NCBI RefSeq assembly: GCF_029784135.1
Contig: NC_073746.1
Span: 71,030,542-71,094,541 of the forward strand
Length of the DNA: 64,000 nt
Direction: 5' to 3'
From: Toxorhynchites rutilus septentrionalis
Lineage: Eukaryota > Arthropoda > Insecta > Diptera > Culicidae
Both the position numbers and the translations under genes were made by a program. Positions within the stretch are counted from its first letter, which is position 1; each line of letters opens with the position of its first letter. A model generated the notes under the pieces. That model was not told where the DNA came from and did no database searches. It saw nothing but the letters and a program-made list of their open reading frames with translations. Positions 32,937 through 44,779 of the stretch are shown one piece after another.

Positions 32937-33622
32937 TCTATATATATAAAAATGGAGTGATGTCTGTCTGTCTGTCTGATTCTTATAGACTCGGAAACTA
33001 CTGAACCGATCGACATGAAAAATGGTATGTAGGGGTTTTTGGGGCCGGGGAAGGTTTTCGTGATATTTTGAGACCCCTCCCCCCTCTCTAAGGGGGGGGG
33101 GGGGGGGCTGCCATACAAATGAAACACAATTTTTTGCATTACTCGGAAATTAATCAATCAAACAAAACCAAAGTTGGCATGTGAAAGTTTTAGGGTGCAA
33201 TAAATGTTTCTATGATGGTTAGACAGTCCTTCCCCCACTCAAAGGGGGGGCTGCCATACAAATGAAACACAAATTTCTGCATTACTCGAGAATTAATCAA
33301 GCAAATGAAACCAAATTTGGCATGTGGAGGTTTTAGGATGCAATAAATGTTTCTATGGTGTTAAGATACTCCTTCCCCCTCTCTTAGAGGGGGCTGCCGT
33401 ACAAATGAAACACAAATTTTTGCATTACCCGAGAATTAATCAAGCAAATTAAACCAAATTAGGCATATGGAAACTTTAGGGTGCAATGAATGTTTCTATG
33501 GTGGTTAGATACCCCTCCCCCCTCTCTTAGGGGTGGCTGCCATACAAATAAAACACAAATTTCTGCATTACTCGAGAATTAATCAAGTAAATGGGCGGGA
33601 CGAAGTTTGCCGGGTTAGCTAG
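32937..33622 (+). mobile_element. non-autonomous Helitron-like element
   Basis: Starts TCTATATATATAAAAATGGA and ends GACGAAGTTTGCCGGGTTAG followed by CTAG. It sits between A (32936) and T (33623), the A^T insertion and CTAG end expected of Helitrons. Inside are about four direct units of roughly 110-125 bp built on CTGCCATACAAATGAAACAC. A run of 16-17 G lies at about 33091-33107. A close copy lies in opposite orientation at 44047-44737. There is no Rep/helicase gene, so movement would depend on a helper. Confidence 0.8.
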
Positions 33623-33839
33623 TTCAAAATAAATTAAAAATGCCCAAGGGCAAAAACAATTTTTTTTTCGTGCAATCCGCTTAAAAATTCAAGAAAAAAT
33701 TACGCTACATGTGAAAAGAACATAACATACGAACGCATTTAAATAAAAATTAGTAATTGTAAATTGTAAAATTGGGTCTCAAAGTAATATTATTTTATTT
33801 TCAAAATTTCGAAATGTCTGAAAATATGTATAATTTTTT

Positions 33840-34285
33840 TTGTATCGCGAAACACACTCTAAAAATTCTGAAAAAAATCACATATACCCAGAATAGACGT
33901 AGGAAGAAATTTGAATACAAACTAGGGTAGTACTTAATCTCAAAATCATCAAAAATTAAAATTTAATTTAGAATTAAAATAAAAATTAATTAAATTTTTT
34001 TTAGTATGTATTTAATTTTTTGATGAAAAACTTGTTGATCGATATACCTTAGTAAGATGTACTTTCGGTATTTTTTTTTCATATTTTTGTCTCAAAGCTA
34101 TTGAGAATGGCGCGAACTAAACGAAAAGTCGCGTTTTTCACCATAGATCATATGGTGTACAATATAAGGACTCAAATATATGGTACTACTGCCAAAATGT
34201 TTTATTTAGTACCCTATACAATATTTTCCATACAACTGGTGATTTGGTTTGGGGGCCTTTTTATTCCCTTACCCAGCCAGAGCCT
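33840..34285. repeat. right arm of the large AT-rich inverted repeat
   Basis: Inverted partner of 32168-32620. The Helitron at 32937 lies between the arms. A further copy in this orientation follows at 34300-34690. Confidence 0.7.
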
Positions 34286-34299
34286 TTGGAAATATAAAA

Positions 34300-34690
34300 A
34301 AATATTTTTTTTAGTTCCGCGCAATACTGAAAAAAAAACGAAAAAATCACACATATCTAGAAAAGCCGTAGGAACACATTTAAATATGAATTAGAGTAGT
34401 ACTGTATCCCTAAATCCAAAAAAAAAAAATTCAAAATTTCAATATTTTTTTTTAGTACTTAAATGTTTGATGATTTTTTTTTTAAATATTTTTTCTTGAT
34501 ACTCCGTAGTAAGATGCACATTCTGTATATTTTTTTTCAAATTTTTATCTCGAAGTTTTTGAGGATGGCGTGAAATAAACAAAAAAGTTCGTTTTTCACT
34601 ATATATCCTATGTTAAACCACATAAGGGCTCAAAAATTTATCATTTGTTATTTGTTATCTCAATTAAACAATATTGTAACATACTTTTTA
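34300..34690. repeat. third copy of the AT-rich repeat unit
   Basis: Direct repeat of part of 33840-34285, for example AGGAACACATTTAAAT, TAGAGTAGTACT, ACTCCGTAGTAAGATG and GAGGATGGCGTGAA. It makes a tandem pair with the right arm. Confidence 0.65.
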
Positions 34691-34699
34691 TCTCGATCT

Positions 34700-37360
34700 G
34701 ATAATCTAATCGCCTGATTGCAACGACATTATTATACTCTGTCTGGGGAGAATCTGAATTTGCAATCCTCCAATTAGCTCATTGCACCATCGTTGTCCAA
34801 ATTCGCAATTAACCTCAAGCTAAATCCGGCCTTCAGTCACAGTGAGCGGCATCCATCGTCATATTTGTGATCAATCTGGCCGCTACCGCTGCTGTCAGCC
34901 TGACTTATTCACCATCGACTGACACAAAATAGGCCATTTCCAATCACGCCTAGCTGCTGAATAATTCTTATCAATCATTGTTATTAGCGCGCGTGCCCTC
35001 ACTCCAGAAATAGCCAATCGAGAAGCTTCTTCCGTGTGGCAGTATCGACGGTATGTTCCTATCCAGGTCGACGCTGGTCCGTTGGCGGTCCTCTTTTTGA
35101 GTCGCGCGATAATTGACGGAGTAGAAATAGATGATTGATTGGAACCTTATTTCTCCCATGGCTTACCGTGTGCGCGACCGAGAGATAGCGACCAGGGGAA
35201 GCCCTACTAAGTGCACTGCTCCTCGCCGTAGGTCTAATCCGATCCAAGGCCCCATCTGTCGGCGTTTGGAAAGAGCGTTAAACCCTCCTAACCAAACCAG
35301 CCAGCCAGTCATTGGTGTTGTCCGCGCGCGCTGTGTTATAAAAATAGCATTCCCAGCGAAATGGAAAAAAAACTCGGCCTCAGTCCGAGTCGTGCTCATT
35401 TCAGAGTGTCACACAGCACACTCAAAAACGAGGTACAAAAAAAAGGTGAACGGTAGCACAGCGCAATGTGGAGGAAATTGCAATTTTCCACAAAATACTT
35501 ACTGGTACTGCTGCTGCTGCTACGACCTCGCCATCGTTTGAATTTCAAAACCAAATGGTTCGGTTGGTCCTCCCGTATGAAAAAATAAGCCCACCGTTGG
35601 CAAAAATATTATCTCCCGGTTGAATGACTAACGACGGAGAGTTTGAACTATGTGTTGTTACCGCGGTTTATGCAGTGTGGCACTTGGAGTTAAGCGTTGT
35701 CACTCGTCCGCCACGTGTGGCGGAATGTAATTGTGTGGAAAAAATAGGATTTGCAAAATTCCTCTCGCTGCTCTACCGCAGCAATAGTTGTCGTGATGCC
35801 AAATGACAAACTTTTATGGAAGTTTGTGACGGTCCCGAGGGATATATGAGATCACAACTGAATGCATTTGAAGCATGTTCAATCCTATTCGAAACTCTTT
35901 TCAACTGAATTCATTTAGTCAGAGATCAAGATTTACCGCATCAGCGACCGTCAGTGGAAAACATTTTTCACCCACAACCAACAACTTGTAGTACGTGGCC
36001 CTACTCTCCATCCTTCGCTTTGGTCTAGTCGTGCTGAAAACGGTAAGTTTTTCTCAACGACACGAGCTGAGACGGCTTTGTTGTCGCAGGAGTACCACAA
36101 AGCCAAACGAAACAACACAGCATCCGCAACCGGCACAGACCACAAACAAGGAAACCGGTAAACTTTTCTAATCAATTACGATCAAATAACCACCTCCCAC
36201 TCGAGGCCCGGCACAGATGGAGCATGAAAAAAACCTTATATTAGCAACTTTCACGAGTAAATAACAATATAAATCTTTTACGCCGTTTTCAATAATATTA
36301 ATGTCTGACACACAAACCTGAGGGGAGCAGCAGCAGCTGGAGCACTCCAACTAGCTCTCGCTAGAGGTAGTCTACAGAAACTCCCACTGCTCCGGGTGGG
36401 CACCGAGTACCACTGGAGTATCTCGAGCGGGTGAGACCACCCACCCCACAATGAACTCCGTATATACAGACTAACTGTATGGGGCAGACATTCGAGTGCC
36501 AATCAGTCGCGTGTTCATAATGTGTCGGCAACGCGTCATATGTGTCCACCACGGTGGTGACCAACAAGTTTGACCCCTTGCGTAAACTTGCGATACAGAG
36601 ACATTACTCCCGCGACCAGTGTTGTCACTTTTTGATCCGAATTCGGGTCCTGAACTCGGATCGGAGGCCATCGTAACATTCAACGAGACTCTGTGAACGC
36701 CGTCCATGTCTGCGCTCATACTGCACCAAGGTCCGAGCCGACCAATTGCATCACCCGTCATTTCGCGTTTCACTATCAGCGCGTGTGAATAACCTTGATT
36801 TCCTTCCTCGCCTTTGTTTGAACAACAACAGTTAACAGAGGAGGAGGAGAGCGAAAACGATGATGCTGTGTGTAAATCGGCACCGATCATATTATCTATA
36901 GTCAATGACCAAAACTTGAGAGCACTCATTCGCATTTGAGATAACTACAACAACAAACACCGACAGCCGGCTGAACACGTGAAACGAACGGCGAATGACT
37001 TACGAGCCGTCTTCCCCTATCTTCTGTTGAACGTGTAGAGATCGATTGTCTGTGATTTGATTTGATTTCAGAATTTAATCACTTCTCTCGGCGCGTTCCT
37101 GGGGTTCCACTACGCACGGGTATGAAAAGCGTTAACACTAGGGTGGTCACCCCGTGGATGTGAATAGTGATTATTGATAGCATTGAAAAATTTTTCAAAT
37201 ATTTTTCCCCCCTGTCGATGACCTGTTCTTCTGAAATGTATTCTTTTTTGACGTAGGACTGCGTCTTTCATTTTTGTACTGGAGTCTAAGTTCAAAGTTT
37301 CGAAAACGATAGCGTTCCTAATAGCTGTCCTAAATTAAGTTTTTGATATAAATACTAGGT
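34700..37360. other. non-repetitive stretch without a recognised gene
   Basis: More GC-rich than its surroundings (notably 35160-35560 and 36300-37000) and without visible repeats, so it may be old unique or regulatory sequence. TTATAAAAATAG at 35336-35347 looks like a TATA box, but no clear initiator is at the right distance and no coding exon follows. Confidence 0.4.
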
Positions 37361-37361
37361 A

Positions 37362-37502
37362 TGGGAAAAAATCGACCCTAAAATTTCAAAAAGTTACCAT
37401 ATACTAAATGTTCACCACCTCGAAAAAACAACCTATGCCAGATATTAGCTCAATCGGACTTAAGGGAGAGTGGCGCAAAATGGTCAAAGTCTTTCTCGAT
37501 CC
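37362..37502 (-). repeat. dispersed repeat, inverted partner of 2272-2412
   Basis: Reverse complement matches 2272-2412 at about 80% identity by eye. Confidence 0.7.
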
Positions 37503-37504
37503 AA

Positions 37505-38410
37505 ACGGAAAGAATTCCGTGCGTGTATGTGTGTGTGTGTAGCGGCTGCTTCGAGATCTTCCCGAGGAACCGTTTGTAGCATCACTCTCCTCCTGATGGA
37601 TTCCCTTCTGGCCTAAGGTGCACAAACAGGCTCTTGGTGACACCGTTCATCCGCGCTTTCATGATAAAGAGCTTCACCACAACAGCGACAACATGCTCCA
37701 ATCGCTGTTCAATTAGAACTGAGTGGATTTCCGAGCGGCGCTCGCTTATATACCGATTGGTGATTTCAATAGCCTATTTTGAAAGCAAATTTAAGACTAT
37801 TGAAACAAGTTTTTGGATCAGAAAGTAACAAGTATAGAACGCGTAGACATTTTATCTTTCGAATGAAGTGTTTATCATACCATTTCGTTCAGTTGTTTAG
37901 GAGCTATTAACGCTCAAAATTTCGGTAATTAAGTGCTTTATTTCTTTATGTCGCGAGTATGGCGGTATTCGTTCGCTAAGGGTTAATAAATACTAATCAG
38001 AAGTTTACAAAAAATAAAGGAATCTTTTCGCCTTAGATTGAACATGAGAAAGGATTATTACACGCTACATATGAATGCCAAAATTCAGACTGATTCGGAT
38101 GCTATATGAAAACAATTGGTGAGTTGGTAAAAATATTATTGAGACCAAGCTAAACTAATATTGGATCGTTATTTTGAAAAATCTGCAAATATGGATGAAA
38201 ACTCTGAGAATCTGTAATCTATATCTACAGATTCTTGGTTTCAAAAAGTCCGAAAAATCTGTATAAATGCAGATTATTCTGTAGATATGTTAACCCTGGA
38301 CGCAGCCCGTTTACTTAAAAAAAAGCTGACAATTTTGGTACATACGAAATAAGGCACTGAAGTGCAATTTTGATTATGAATTTATTTTTTCTTGATAAAA
38401 TTCATTCTGA
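37505..38410. other. non-coding stretch, nothing recognised
   Basis: Short chance open frames only. Confidence 0.35.
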
Positions 38411-38414
38411 GATT

Positions 38415-38545
38415 ATGTAATGGGAGCGAAGTCCCCATCTAACGAGTTGGCCGCCGTCCCGCCGTGGGAAGCGGCGACCTCTCGCAAGCAAACCTGTGTT
38501 CTATCGTTAGTTTGAAACATAGGAGACGATCCTCTAGTTAACATT
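38415..38545. repeat. dispersed repeat, second copy of 3800-4000
   Basis: Shares the blocks described for 3800-4000 in the same order and orientation. Confidence 0.6.
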
Positions 38546-39049
38546 AAGTCGCGACTACCAGGCAGACACAAAATGTAATTAGTATGCTTCACGAATTCCT
38601 TGCACTCTAGAAATTGTTTTCCATTTCTGAAAATATTTGCACCCAAAGATTTGCAACTATCACAAATTGTTCGTTACAACTTTTTATTTCATAATTTATG
38701 ATTTGGGTCATGCGGAAAGAATCAAATTGGTTGTCAAAAAGAATCCAATCGAAATGTCAAAAGAGATCCAAGCCAAAGCCAAAATAATCAAATTTATAGA
38801 AATGAACGAACTACGTTTTTTCATCAATCAATGCTAATGCTCAAAATCATAAGGGCCCAACTGGCATTTTGGCATCGTGACAGTTAAGTACAACTATCGA
38901 AACCGGTTAAAAATTGATATATTCCAAAAAATTAGGGAAACAATTTTCGATATCTTGGTCTCTCAGTTGCGTGTGGCGGAAATCTAACGTCACAAAGTAA
39001 TAAAATATTTCTACAGGACAATAATCTTCTTTGGGTGAAATTCTGGTTC

Positions 39050-39546
39050 GGCCAAAAACGTAAATAAACAAAATCCGAGTCACGAAAACGTTTGCTCCTT
39101 CGATCGTATAAACATTTGAAAAAAGTTGAGATCATTGTCCACTAATCATACAATATGTTTTTGTCTATTTTAATTTATGTTTTTTTACAAATGCTACGTT
39201 CAATCTTTGTTCATTCAGTAGTGGGCTTCAATACAATCCATTTATACTGTAGTGTTTTTCCTAGGCTTTTTCTTCTTCTTCTTCTTCTTCGTCTTCTACT
39301 TCGTCTTAGTCTTCTTCTTCTTCTTCGTCTTCTTCTTCTTCTTCTTCTTCGTTTTCTTCTTGAATGGCACTAACGTTCCTAGAGAAACTTAGCCGTCTTA
39401 TCCTAGTATTGCTTGCGTCATTTTTATAAGCACTTAGTTGAGATTTCTATGCCAAATAACACGCCTTGAATGTATTCTGAGTGACAAGCTCTAGAATACG
39501 CGTGACCACAGTGTAAGTCGGAGGAAAATTCTTTGACGAAAAATTC
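39050..39546. repeat. source copy of a 0.5-kb duplicated segment
   Basis: Matches 40355-40850 almost base for base, apart from a CTT microsatellite and a few changes. It holds about 210 bp of flanking DNA, the left SINE target duplication and the tail and body of the SINE at 39268-39625. The copy stops inside that SINE. Confidence 0.9.
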
Positions 39547-39625
39547 CCCCGACCAGAACGGGAATCGAACCCCCGGCATGTTAGGTGTGACGCTAACCAC
39601 TCGGTCACGGGAGCACTAATTTGTC
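39268..39625 (-). mobile_element. tRNA-headed SINE with (GAA)n tail
   Basis: Read on the minus strand, it opens with a tRNA-like head whose A-box-like GACCGAGTGGTTAGCG and B-box GGTTCGATTCC are about 30 bases apart. A body ending GTGCCATTCAAG and a GAA-rich tail follow. TCCTAGGCT flanks both sides (39259-39267 and 39626-39634), a clean target duplication. It is possibly the Aedes Feilai type, but I am not sure of the family name. The Leu-rich ORF at 39155-39373 is the antisense of the GAA tail. Confidence 0.88.
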
Positions 39626-40354
39626 TCCTAGGCTAGCCTTTCCTTTTTCAATGTAGTTCAACACAGTATCGTAGAAATTTTTCATAGGCTTTAACAAGTT
39701 GCGCCCCGCGTCAGTCCCTAGGGGCCGACGTTGAGCTTTTTGGTAAGAAAACGCTGACTGACTGGGACTGAAATGAATGTTATGAAATAAGAAAATAAAA
39801 GTATATTTGGTTTGTTTTCGGATGTTTTACTAAATGTGACTACTTTCTAGTCGAATTTCTGTCTATTTTCTATTTATACAATGAGTATCTTTGGGAGCTG
39901 AGACCAACACTGATATTGTGTAAACGCTCTTGGTGCGGGGTGAACTGAAAGGGCAGGAAGAACAATTCGGGGCTTAACGTGTTAAAATAAGCCTCCTGTA
40001 TTTAGTTTGAATCAACTAGACTATTAAGAACACTAATAAAGTCATCAGAAATAACAGAAATATCAGTGGCAAGTGCATCGTCTTTTTCAAGGCAATGAAT
40101 GTGTGAAAGGCCACCAACTTATCTTTTGTTAAAATGAACCATAGTTTGAGGTATGGGGTTTCATTTATCCCGCAGGGCATTTCTTCTATGAAAGAAAATA
40201 GGAGCACAATCCGTCAAAAATACTCCTCTCGATAAAAGATCCAAGAACTTCATCTTGTTACCATGCTCAAGCAAATTGGCTTACTGTTTAACGCTCAACT
40301 CTTCAATTGTTCTACACCAGGGTTTCTCAAAGTGGTCGATATCGACCCCTTGGG

Positions 40355-40599
40355 GCCAAAAACGTAAATAAACAAAATCCGAGTCACGAAAACGTTTGCT
40401 CCTTCGATCGTAGAAACATTTGAAAAAAGTTGAGATCATTGTCCACTAATCATACAATATGTTTTTGTCTATTTTAATTTATGTTTTTTTACAAATGCTA
40501 CGTTCAATCTTTTTTCATTCAGTAGTGGGCTTCAATACAATCCATTTATACTGTAGTGTTTTTCCTAGGCTTTTTCTTCTTCTTCTTCTTCGTCTTCTT

Positions 40600-40630
<31 letters not shown>

Positions 40631-40850
40631 GTCTTCTTCTTCTTCGTCTTCTTCGTCTTCTTCTTGAATGGCACTAACGTTCCTAGAGAAACTTAGCCGT
40701 CTTATCCTAGTATTGCTTGCGTCATTTTTATAAGCACTTAGTTGAGATTTCTATGCCAAATAACACGCCTTGAATGTATTCTGAGTGACAAGCTCTAGAA
40801 TACGCGTGACCACAGTGTAATTCGGAGGAAAAATCTTTGACGAAAAATTC
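40355..40850. repeat. copied SINE-locus segment inside the hAT-like element
   Basis: Near-identical to 39050-39546. It includes the SINE's left target duplication and its 3' half, but no tRNA head. It is cut off at GACGAAAAATTC, next to the mariner tail. Confidence 0.9.
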
Positions 40851-41640
40851 AAATATGCACCGTTTTGCTGTATATTTTGTTGCCATTTTAAAGGTAAAGG
40901 TAACGAACATGGCACCAAGTGATTACCACCTTTTTCTCGTGTTGCAAAACATCCTGAGTGATAAGAAATTGGGATTAAGAGAAATTGTGAAAATCGATCA
41001 CTATAGTCTTTGCCAATAAGAACCAAGACTTCTATGAGAGAAACACTCAAAAATGATTCTCTTCAAGTTCCGCCAAACACACAGTAAAACCTTCCTGGCC
41101 GTTAGTCCTGTTTTGACCACGCTCTTTTTCGAACAATATTGTCATAAGTGACCTATTTTTAATCCTCAGTCTCTTTCCGTTTAAGAAATGGCTCGATTTC
41201 ACTCCGTTTGGCCAAGGCTTTGCAGATGGAAATTCGATCTATCCTATTTTTTGGTGTTAATTGGTGTGACACCCAAACACCGAGCATCTTTGTAAATCCA
41301 GCTTTGCGCAAATAATTTAAATTTGTTTTACTGTCGATATTTAGCTCCTGGGCGAGTATCGACATTGTAAACTTCATTTACAATATCAGTGACTTGGCTT
41401 GCATTATTAAAGAAAAACTGTAGAATGTACCGAATTATCTCTTTGTTGACTTCCATTGTTAACACCCTGCAACTGACAACTACATGGAACAAACAAAAAA
41501 CAGCAAAAGTTTTTTTTAGTATGGAATATCACCATGACCACTAGCATAGCCTTGAAATTGTTTGATCGATACTGCACGAGATATCGAACACTACAGCCAT
41601 CTACCGAGAAAATAAAGGATTTCTTTATTCCCCAACTCAA
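40851..41640 (-). pseudogene. mariner relic with an internal inversion
   Basis: The right end (reverse complement TTGAGTTGGGGAATAAA) abuts TA at 41641-41642. Minus-strand coding begins MEVNKEIIRYILQFFF at 41456, continues through VTDIVNEVYNVDT, and then reads LGVWVSHQLTPKNRIDRISI with KRSEIEPFLKR at about 41180-41290. The mariner C-terminal motif LPLKWQQNIQQNGAYL is also on the minus strand at about 40850-40905. The piece that should join these, APSDYHLF through NQDFYER, lies on the plus strand at about 40906-41060. The left terminus is absent. The gene is dead. Confidence 0.8.
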
Positions 41641-43024
41641 TATTATTTTTGTACTTTTCAAAAACTCAACAAGATTCATCGACATAGGTTCATACATTAA
41701 TACAAGATTAGAAAATCGGCAAGTAAAAAAGCGTGAACAAGTTCGTGCGAGAAAATGTGTTTGTCAACAGCTTTATTCATCACACTGATTTTTTTATGTT
41801 TTTTATCTTCACTTTGCGATTTTGTTATTTAAATTAATTGCCTACTTAAGTATTTGCAAGCAATTTGCATTTGTGAGTAATTTGTATTAATAATTGTTAA
41901 CTACACTTGATATTCACCGAATTTTATGTCTATTTATTTCGTTGAATTATATTGCCACTCACAAAACTTTTTTTTTCGTCGCACTTGGAATAATATTTCA
42001 ATATATTTCTTAACCAAAGACTTCTAGAGGTATCTGGCAATACGCCAATTTTTTAGGGATGCTAAAATTTTACGATATTAATTCGCGAGTCATTTTTATG
42101 TAGAAAACTGAAATTTTAGGGCGCAAATTCATTGTTTCATTCGAAATGCAACAAATTGATAAGTTTTTCACTGTAATCGTTCTATTTTGGATCTACTGTG
42201 TAAGCTCATGTAATTTTTTCAATTAAACAAATGGTTTATTTGATGAAAAATTAAAATTATATAAACAATTATTTTTTTGGCTGCACGAGAAATATTGTTT
42301 TAATTTTTGCACAACCAAAGGCGCAACAAAGTGAACTATGAACAGCGACAAACAGTGTTTTTGGGGTTTACGGATAGTGGCAACTATAATGCCACCATTT
42401 TTTTTAACTGTTTCAATAGCTTATTTTTTATCATAGGTTTATGTTCTCTGAAGTTTGAGTCGATTCTTTGCCTAGTTTCCACGGCCTTCTAAAGGTTAAT
42501 CAACAGCAAAGTTTTTCAAATGTTAAGTTTTTCTTATGATTGGAGAAGTTTGTGGTGTCACTTCATGCTGGAAACGGAGTTTTTGCCCAAAATAGTTTGA
42601 GAATCCCTGTTGTACACGAACCATGTAGAAATGAAAATGGTTGTAAACTTTCACAATGAAGCTCCCAATATCGTTTATCAAACAAATCGATTTTATGTCG
42701 ATGACAACTGTGTAGAATTTCTGCGAATAGAATGAGTCCTCGATTTAAATCCAAAGAAATAAAAAAAATACACGGTGAAAAAAAATTTTCCCCTGGCTTC
42801 TTTTGTAGCACTGTTTTATTAAAAATAATGACAAAGAAACAAATATTTTTTGGATGATCGAATTTCAGTGTGTTGATCAGTGTTATGGGATGAACCTGGT
42901 GACTTTCTTTCTATTTCTACAGGGTTTTCCAACTTTAAGTTCCGAAAGTAAATTGAAATAAAACACACTTAGAATTCGAATTTCGATGAAACTTTTATTT
43001 CAAATTAAAGTTTGGTTTATGCCA

Positions 43025-44704
43025 TTATGTGCGAAATACAACATCATTCAAATGTCCACCTAGGGCTTCCTCGCACACATTGATCCGGAACAGGTAATTT
43101 TCGATGACTTTTCGGCACATATGGGGCGGTATCTCGGTCATAACTTCACGAATGTTGTCTTTCAAATGTTCAAGAGTTTGCGGAGAGCTGGCATAGACAT
43201 GGTCTTTCGCATAACCCCACAAAAAAAAGTCTAGCGGGTTCAAATCGCATGATCTGGCCGTCCACCAATTTTTGGTGATTGGCATCACCAAAACGCGAAA
43301 TTATGCGTCCCTCAAATTTCGTTCGCAATATGGCCATGTTCGGTCGTGTTGTGTGGCACGTGGCGCCGTCCTGCTGAAACCATCCGTATCCATATCTTCA
43401 ATTTGTGGCAAAAAAAATCGGTTATCATGCGGCCATAGCGCTCACCATTCACAGTTACCATCTCGCCGTCCTCATTTTCAAAGAAATACGGCCCGATGAC
43501 TCCACCAGACCATAATGCGCACCAAACAGTGACTTTTGGCGGATGCAATGGCCTCTCAACAATCACGTGTGGACTTTCTGAGCCCCATATACGGAAATTT
43601 TGGGTGTTCACATAGCCATCGAGCTCAAAATGTGCCTCATCGCTGAAGAAAATTTGATGCGAAAATTCAGCATTTTGCTGCTGTTGTTGCATTCCATGGT
43701 CACCACGCTCTAATTTTTGTACCAGTTGGACTTTATATGGATGTAGGTGCAAGTCCAAATACAAAATTCGCCACAATGATGTGTTTGACAAGCCCAATTG
43801 CTGAGCACGCCGTGGAATCGAAACATTCGGGTCATCCACCACACTGGCAGCAACAGCAGCAATATTTTCGGCCGAACGCACATTACGATGATGCACAGAT
43901 TTCACAATATCCGCTACGGATCCAGTTTGTTCGAATTTACGCACTACATTAGCGATTGTGTGCTCTGTAGGCCGTCCATGACGACCAAAATCTGCTCGTA
44001 ATGCTCGAAAAACATTTGCCGGTTTTTCATCATTTTTATAGTATAACTAGCTAACCCGGCAAACTTCGTCCCGCCCATTTACTTGATTAATTCTCGAGTA
44101 ATGCAGAAATTTGTGTTTTATTTGTATGGCAGCCACCCCTAAGAGAGGGGGGAGGGGTATCTAACCACCATAGAAACATTCATTGCACCCTAAAGTTTCC
44201 ATATGCCTAATTTGGTTTAATTTGCTTGATTAATTCTCGGGTAATGCAAAAATTTGTGTTTCATTTGTACGGCAGCCCCCTCTAAGAGAGGGGGAAGGAG
44301 TATCTTAACACCATAGAAACATTTATTGCATCCTAAAACCTCCACATGCCAAATTTGGTTTCATTTGCTTGATTAATTCTCGAGTAATGCAGAAATTTGT
44401 GTTTCATTTGTATGGCAGCCCCCCCTTTGAGTGGGGGAAGGACTGTCTAACCATCATAGAAACATTTATTGCACCCTAAAACTTTCACATGCCAACTTTG
44501 GTTTCGTTTGCTTGGTTAATTTCCGAGTAATGCAGAAATTTGTGTTTCATTTGTATGGCAGCCCCCCCAGAGAGGGGGGAGGGGTCTCAAAATATCACGA
44601 AAACCTTCCCCGGCCCCAAAAACCCCTACATACCAATTTTCATGTCGATCGGTTCAGTAGTTTCCGAGTCTATAAGAATCAGACAGACAGACAAACATCA
44701 CTCC

Positions 44705-44735
<31 letters not shown>

Positions 44736-44779
44736 GATTTAACAAAATTAACACGTTGTGCGATGCTAAAACGATCCAT
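43025..44779 (-). pseudogene. DD41D-like transposase, interrupted by Helitron and frameshifts
   Basis: The ATG at 44779-44777 opens MDRFSIAQRVNFVK, which stops at the Helitron junction. The frame resumes at 44046 with YYKNDEKPANVFRALRADFG and runs through RKFEQTGSVADIV. First catalytic Asp: SDEAHFELDGY. Second: QQDGATCH (about 43365). Third: RSCDLNPLDFF (about 43235). The last two are separated by about 41 residues, hence DD41D (rosa-like). Indels break the frame near a T-run at about 43410, just before QQDGATCH, and again near 43285. The product would have been a cut-and-paste transposase. It is not functional here. Confidence 0.85.
44047..44737 (-). mobile_element. non-autonomous Helitron-like element inside a transposase gene
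   Basis: A minus-strand copy of the element at 32937-33622: TC start at 44737, CTAG end at 44047, insertion between A and T. It includes a (TA)n run at its 5' end and the same four internal repeat units. The flanking transposase codons are continuous across it. Confidence 0.85.

Larger units (their letters stand above)
40318..42609. mobile_element. hAT-like element carrying nested repeats
   Basis: Terminal sequences CAGGGTTTCTCAAAGT and, in reverse complement at the right end, CAGGGATTCTCAAACT are flanked by the 8-bp pair TTCTACAC (40310-40317) and TTGTACAC (42610-42617), one mismatch. An 8-bp duplication and a CAGGG...CTCAAA terminus fit hAT elements. Inside are the copied SINE-locus segment (40355-40850) and a rearranged mariner relic (40851-41640). 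No hAT transposase was recognised, so it is non-autonomous or gutted. Confidence 0.75.

Noticed and set aside
32937..33622. Internal regularly spaced units as a CRISPR-like array
   Set aside because: They are diverged tandem units within a Helitron in animal DNA, with no constant repeat plus unique spacer pattern.
35336..35410. Promoter with TTATAAAAATAG and a downstream TCAGTC
   Set aside because: The spacing (about 45 bases) is too long for a TATA-initiator pair and no coding exon follows.
39540..39616. tRNA gene candidate on the minus strand (A- and B-box present)
   Set aside because: It is the head of a SINE with target duplication; the acceptor stem does not pair as in a real tRNA, and a related copy heads the SINE at 45283.
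39155..40677. Leu-rich small ORFs resembling membrane peptides at 39155-39373 and 40459-40677
   Set aside because: They are antisense translations of the SINE (GAA)n tail in the two copies of the duplicated segment.
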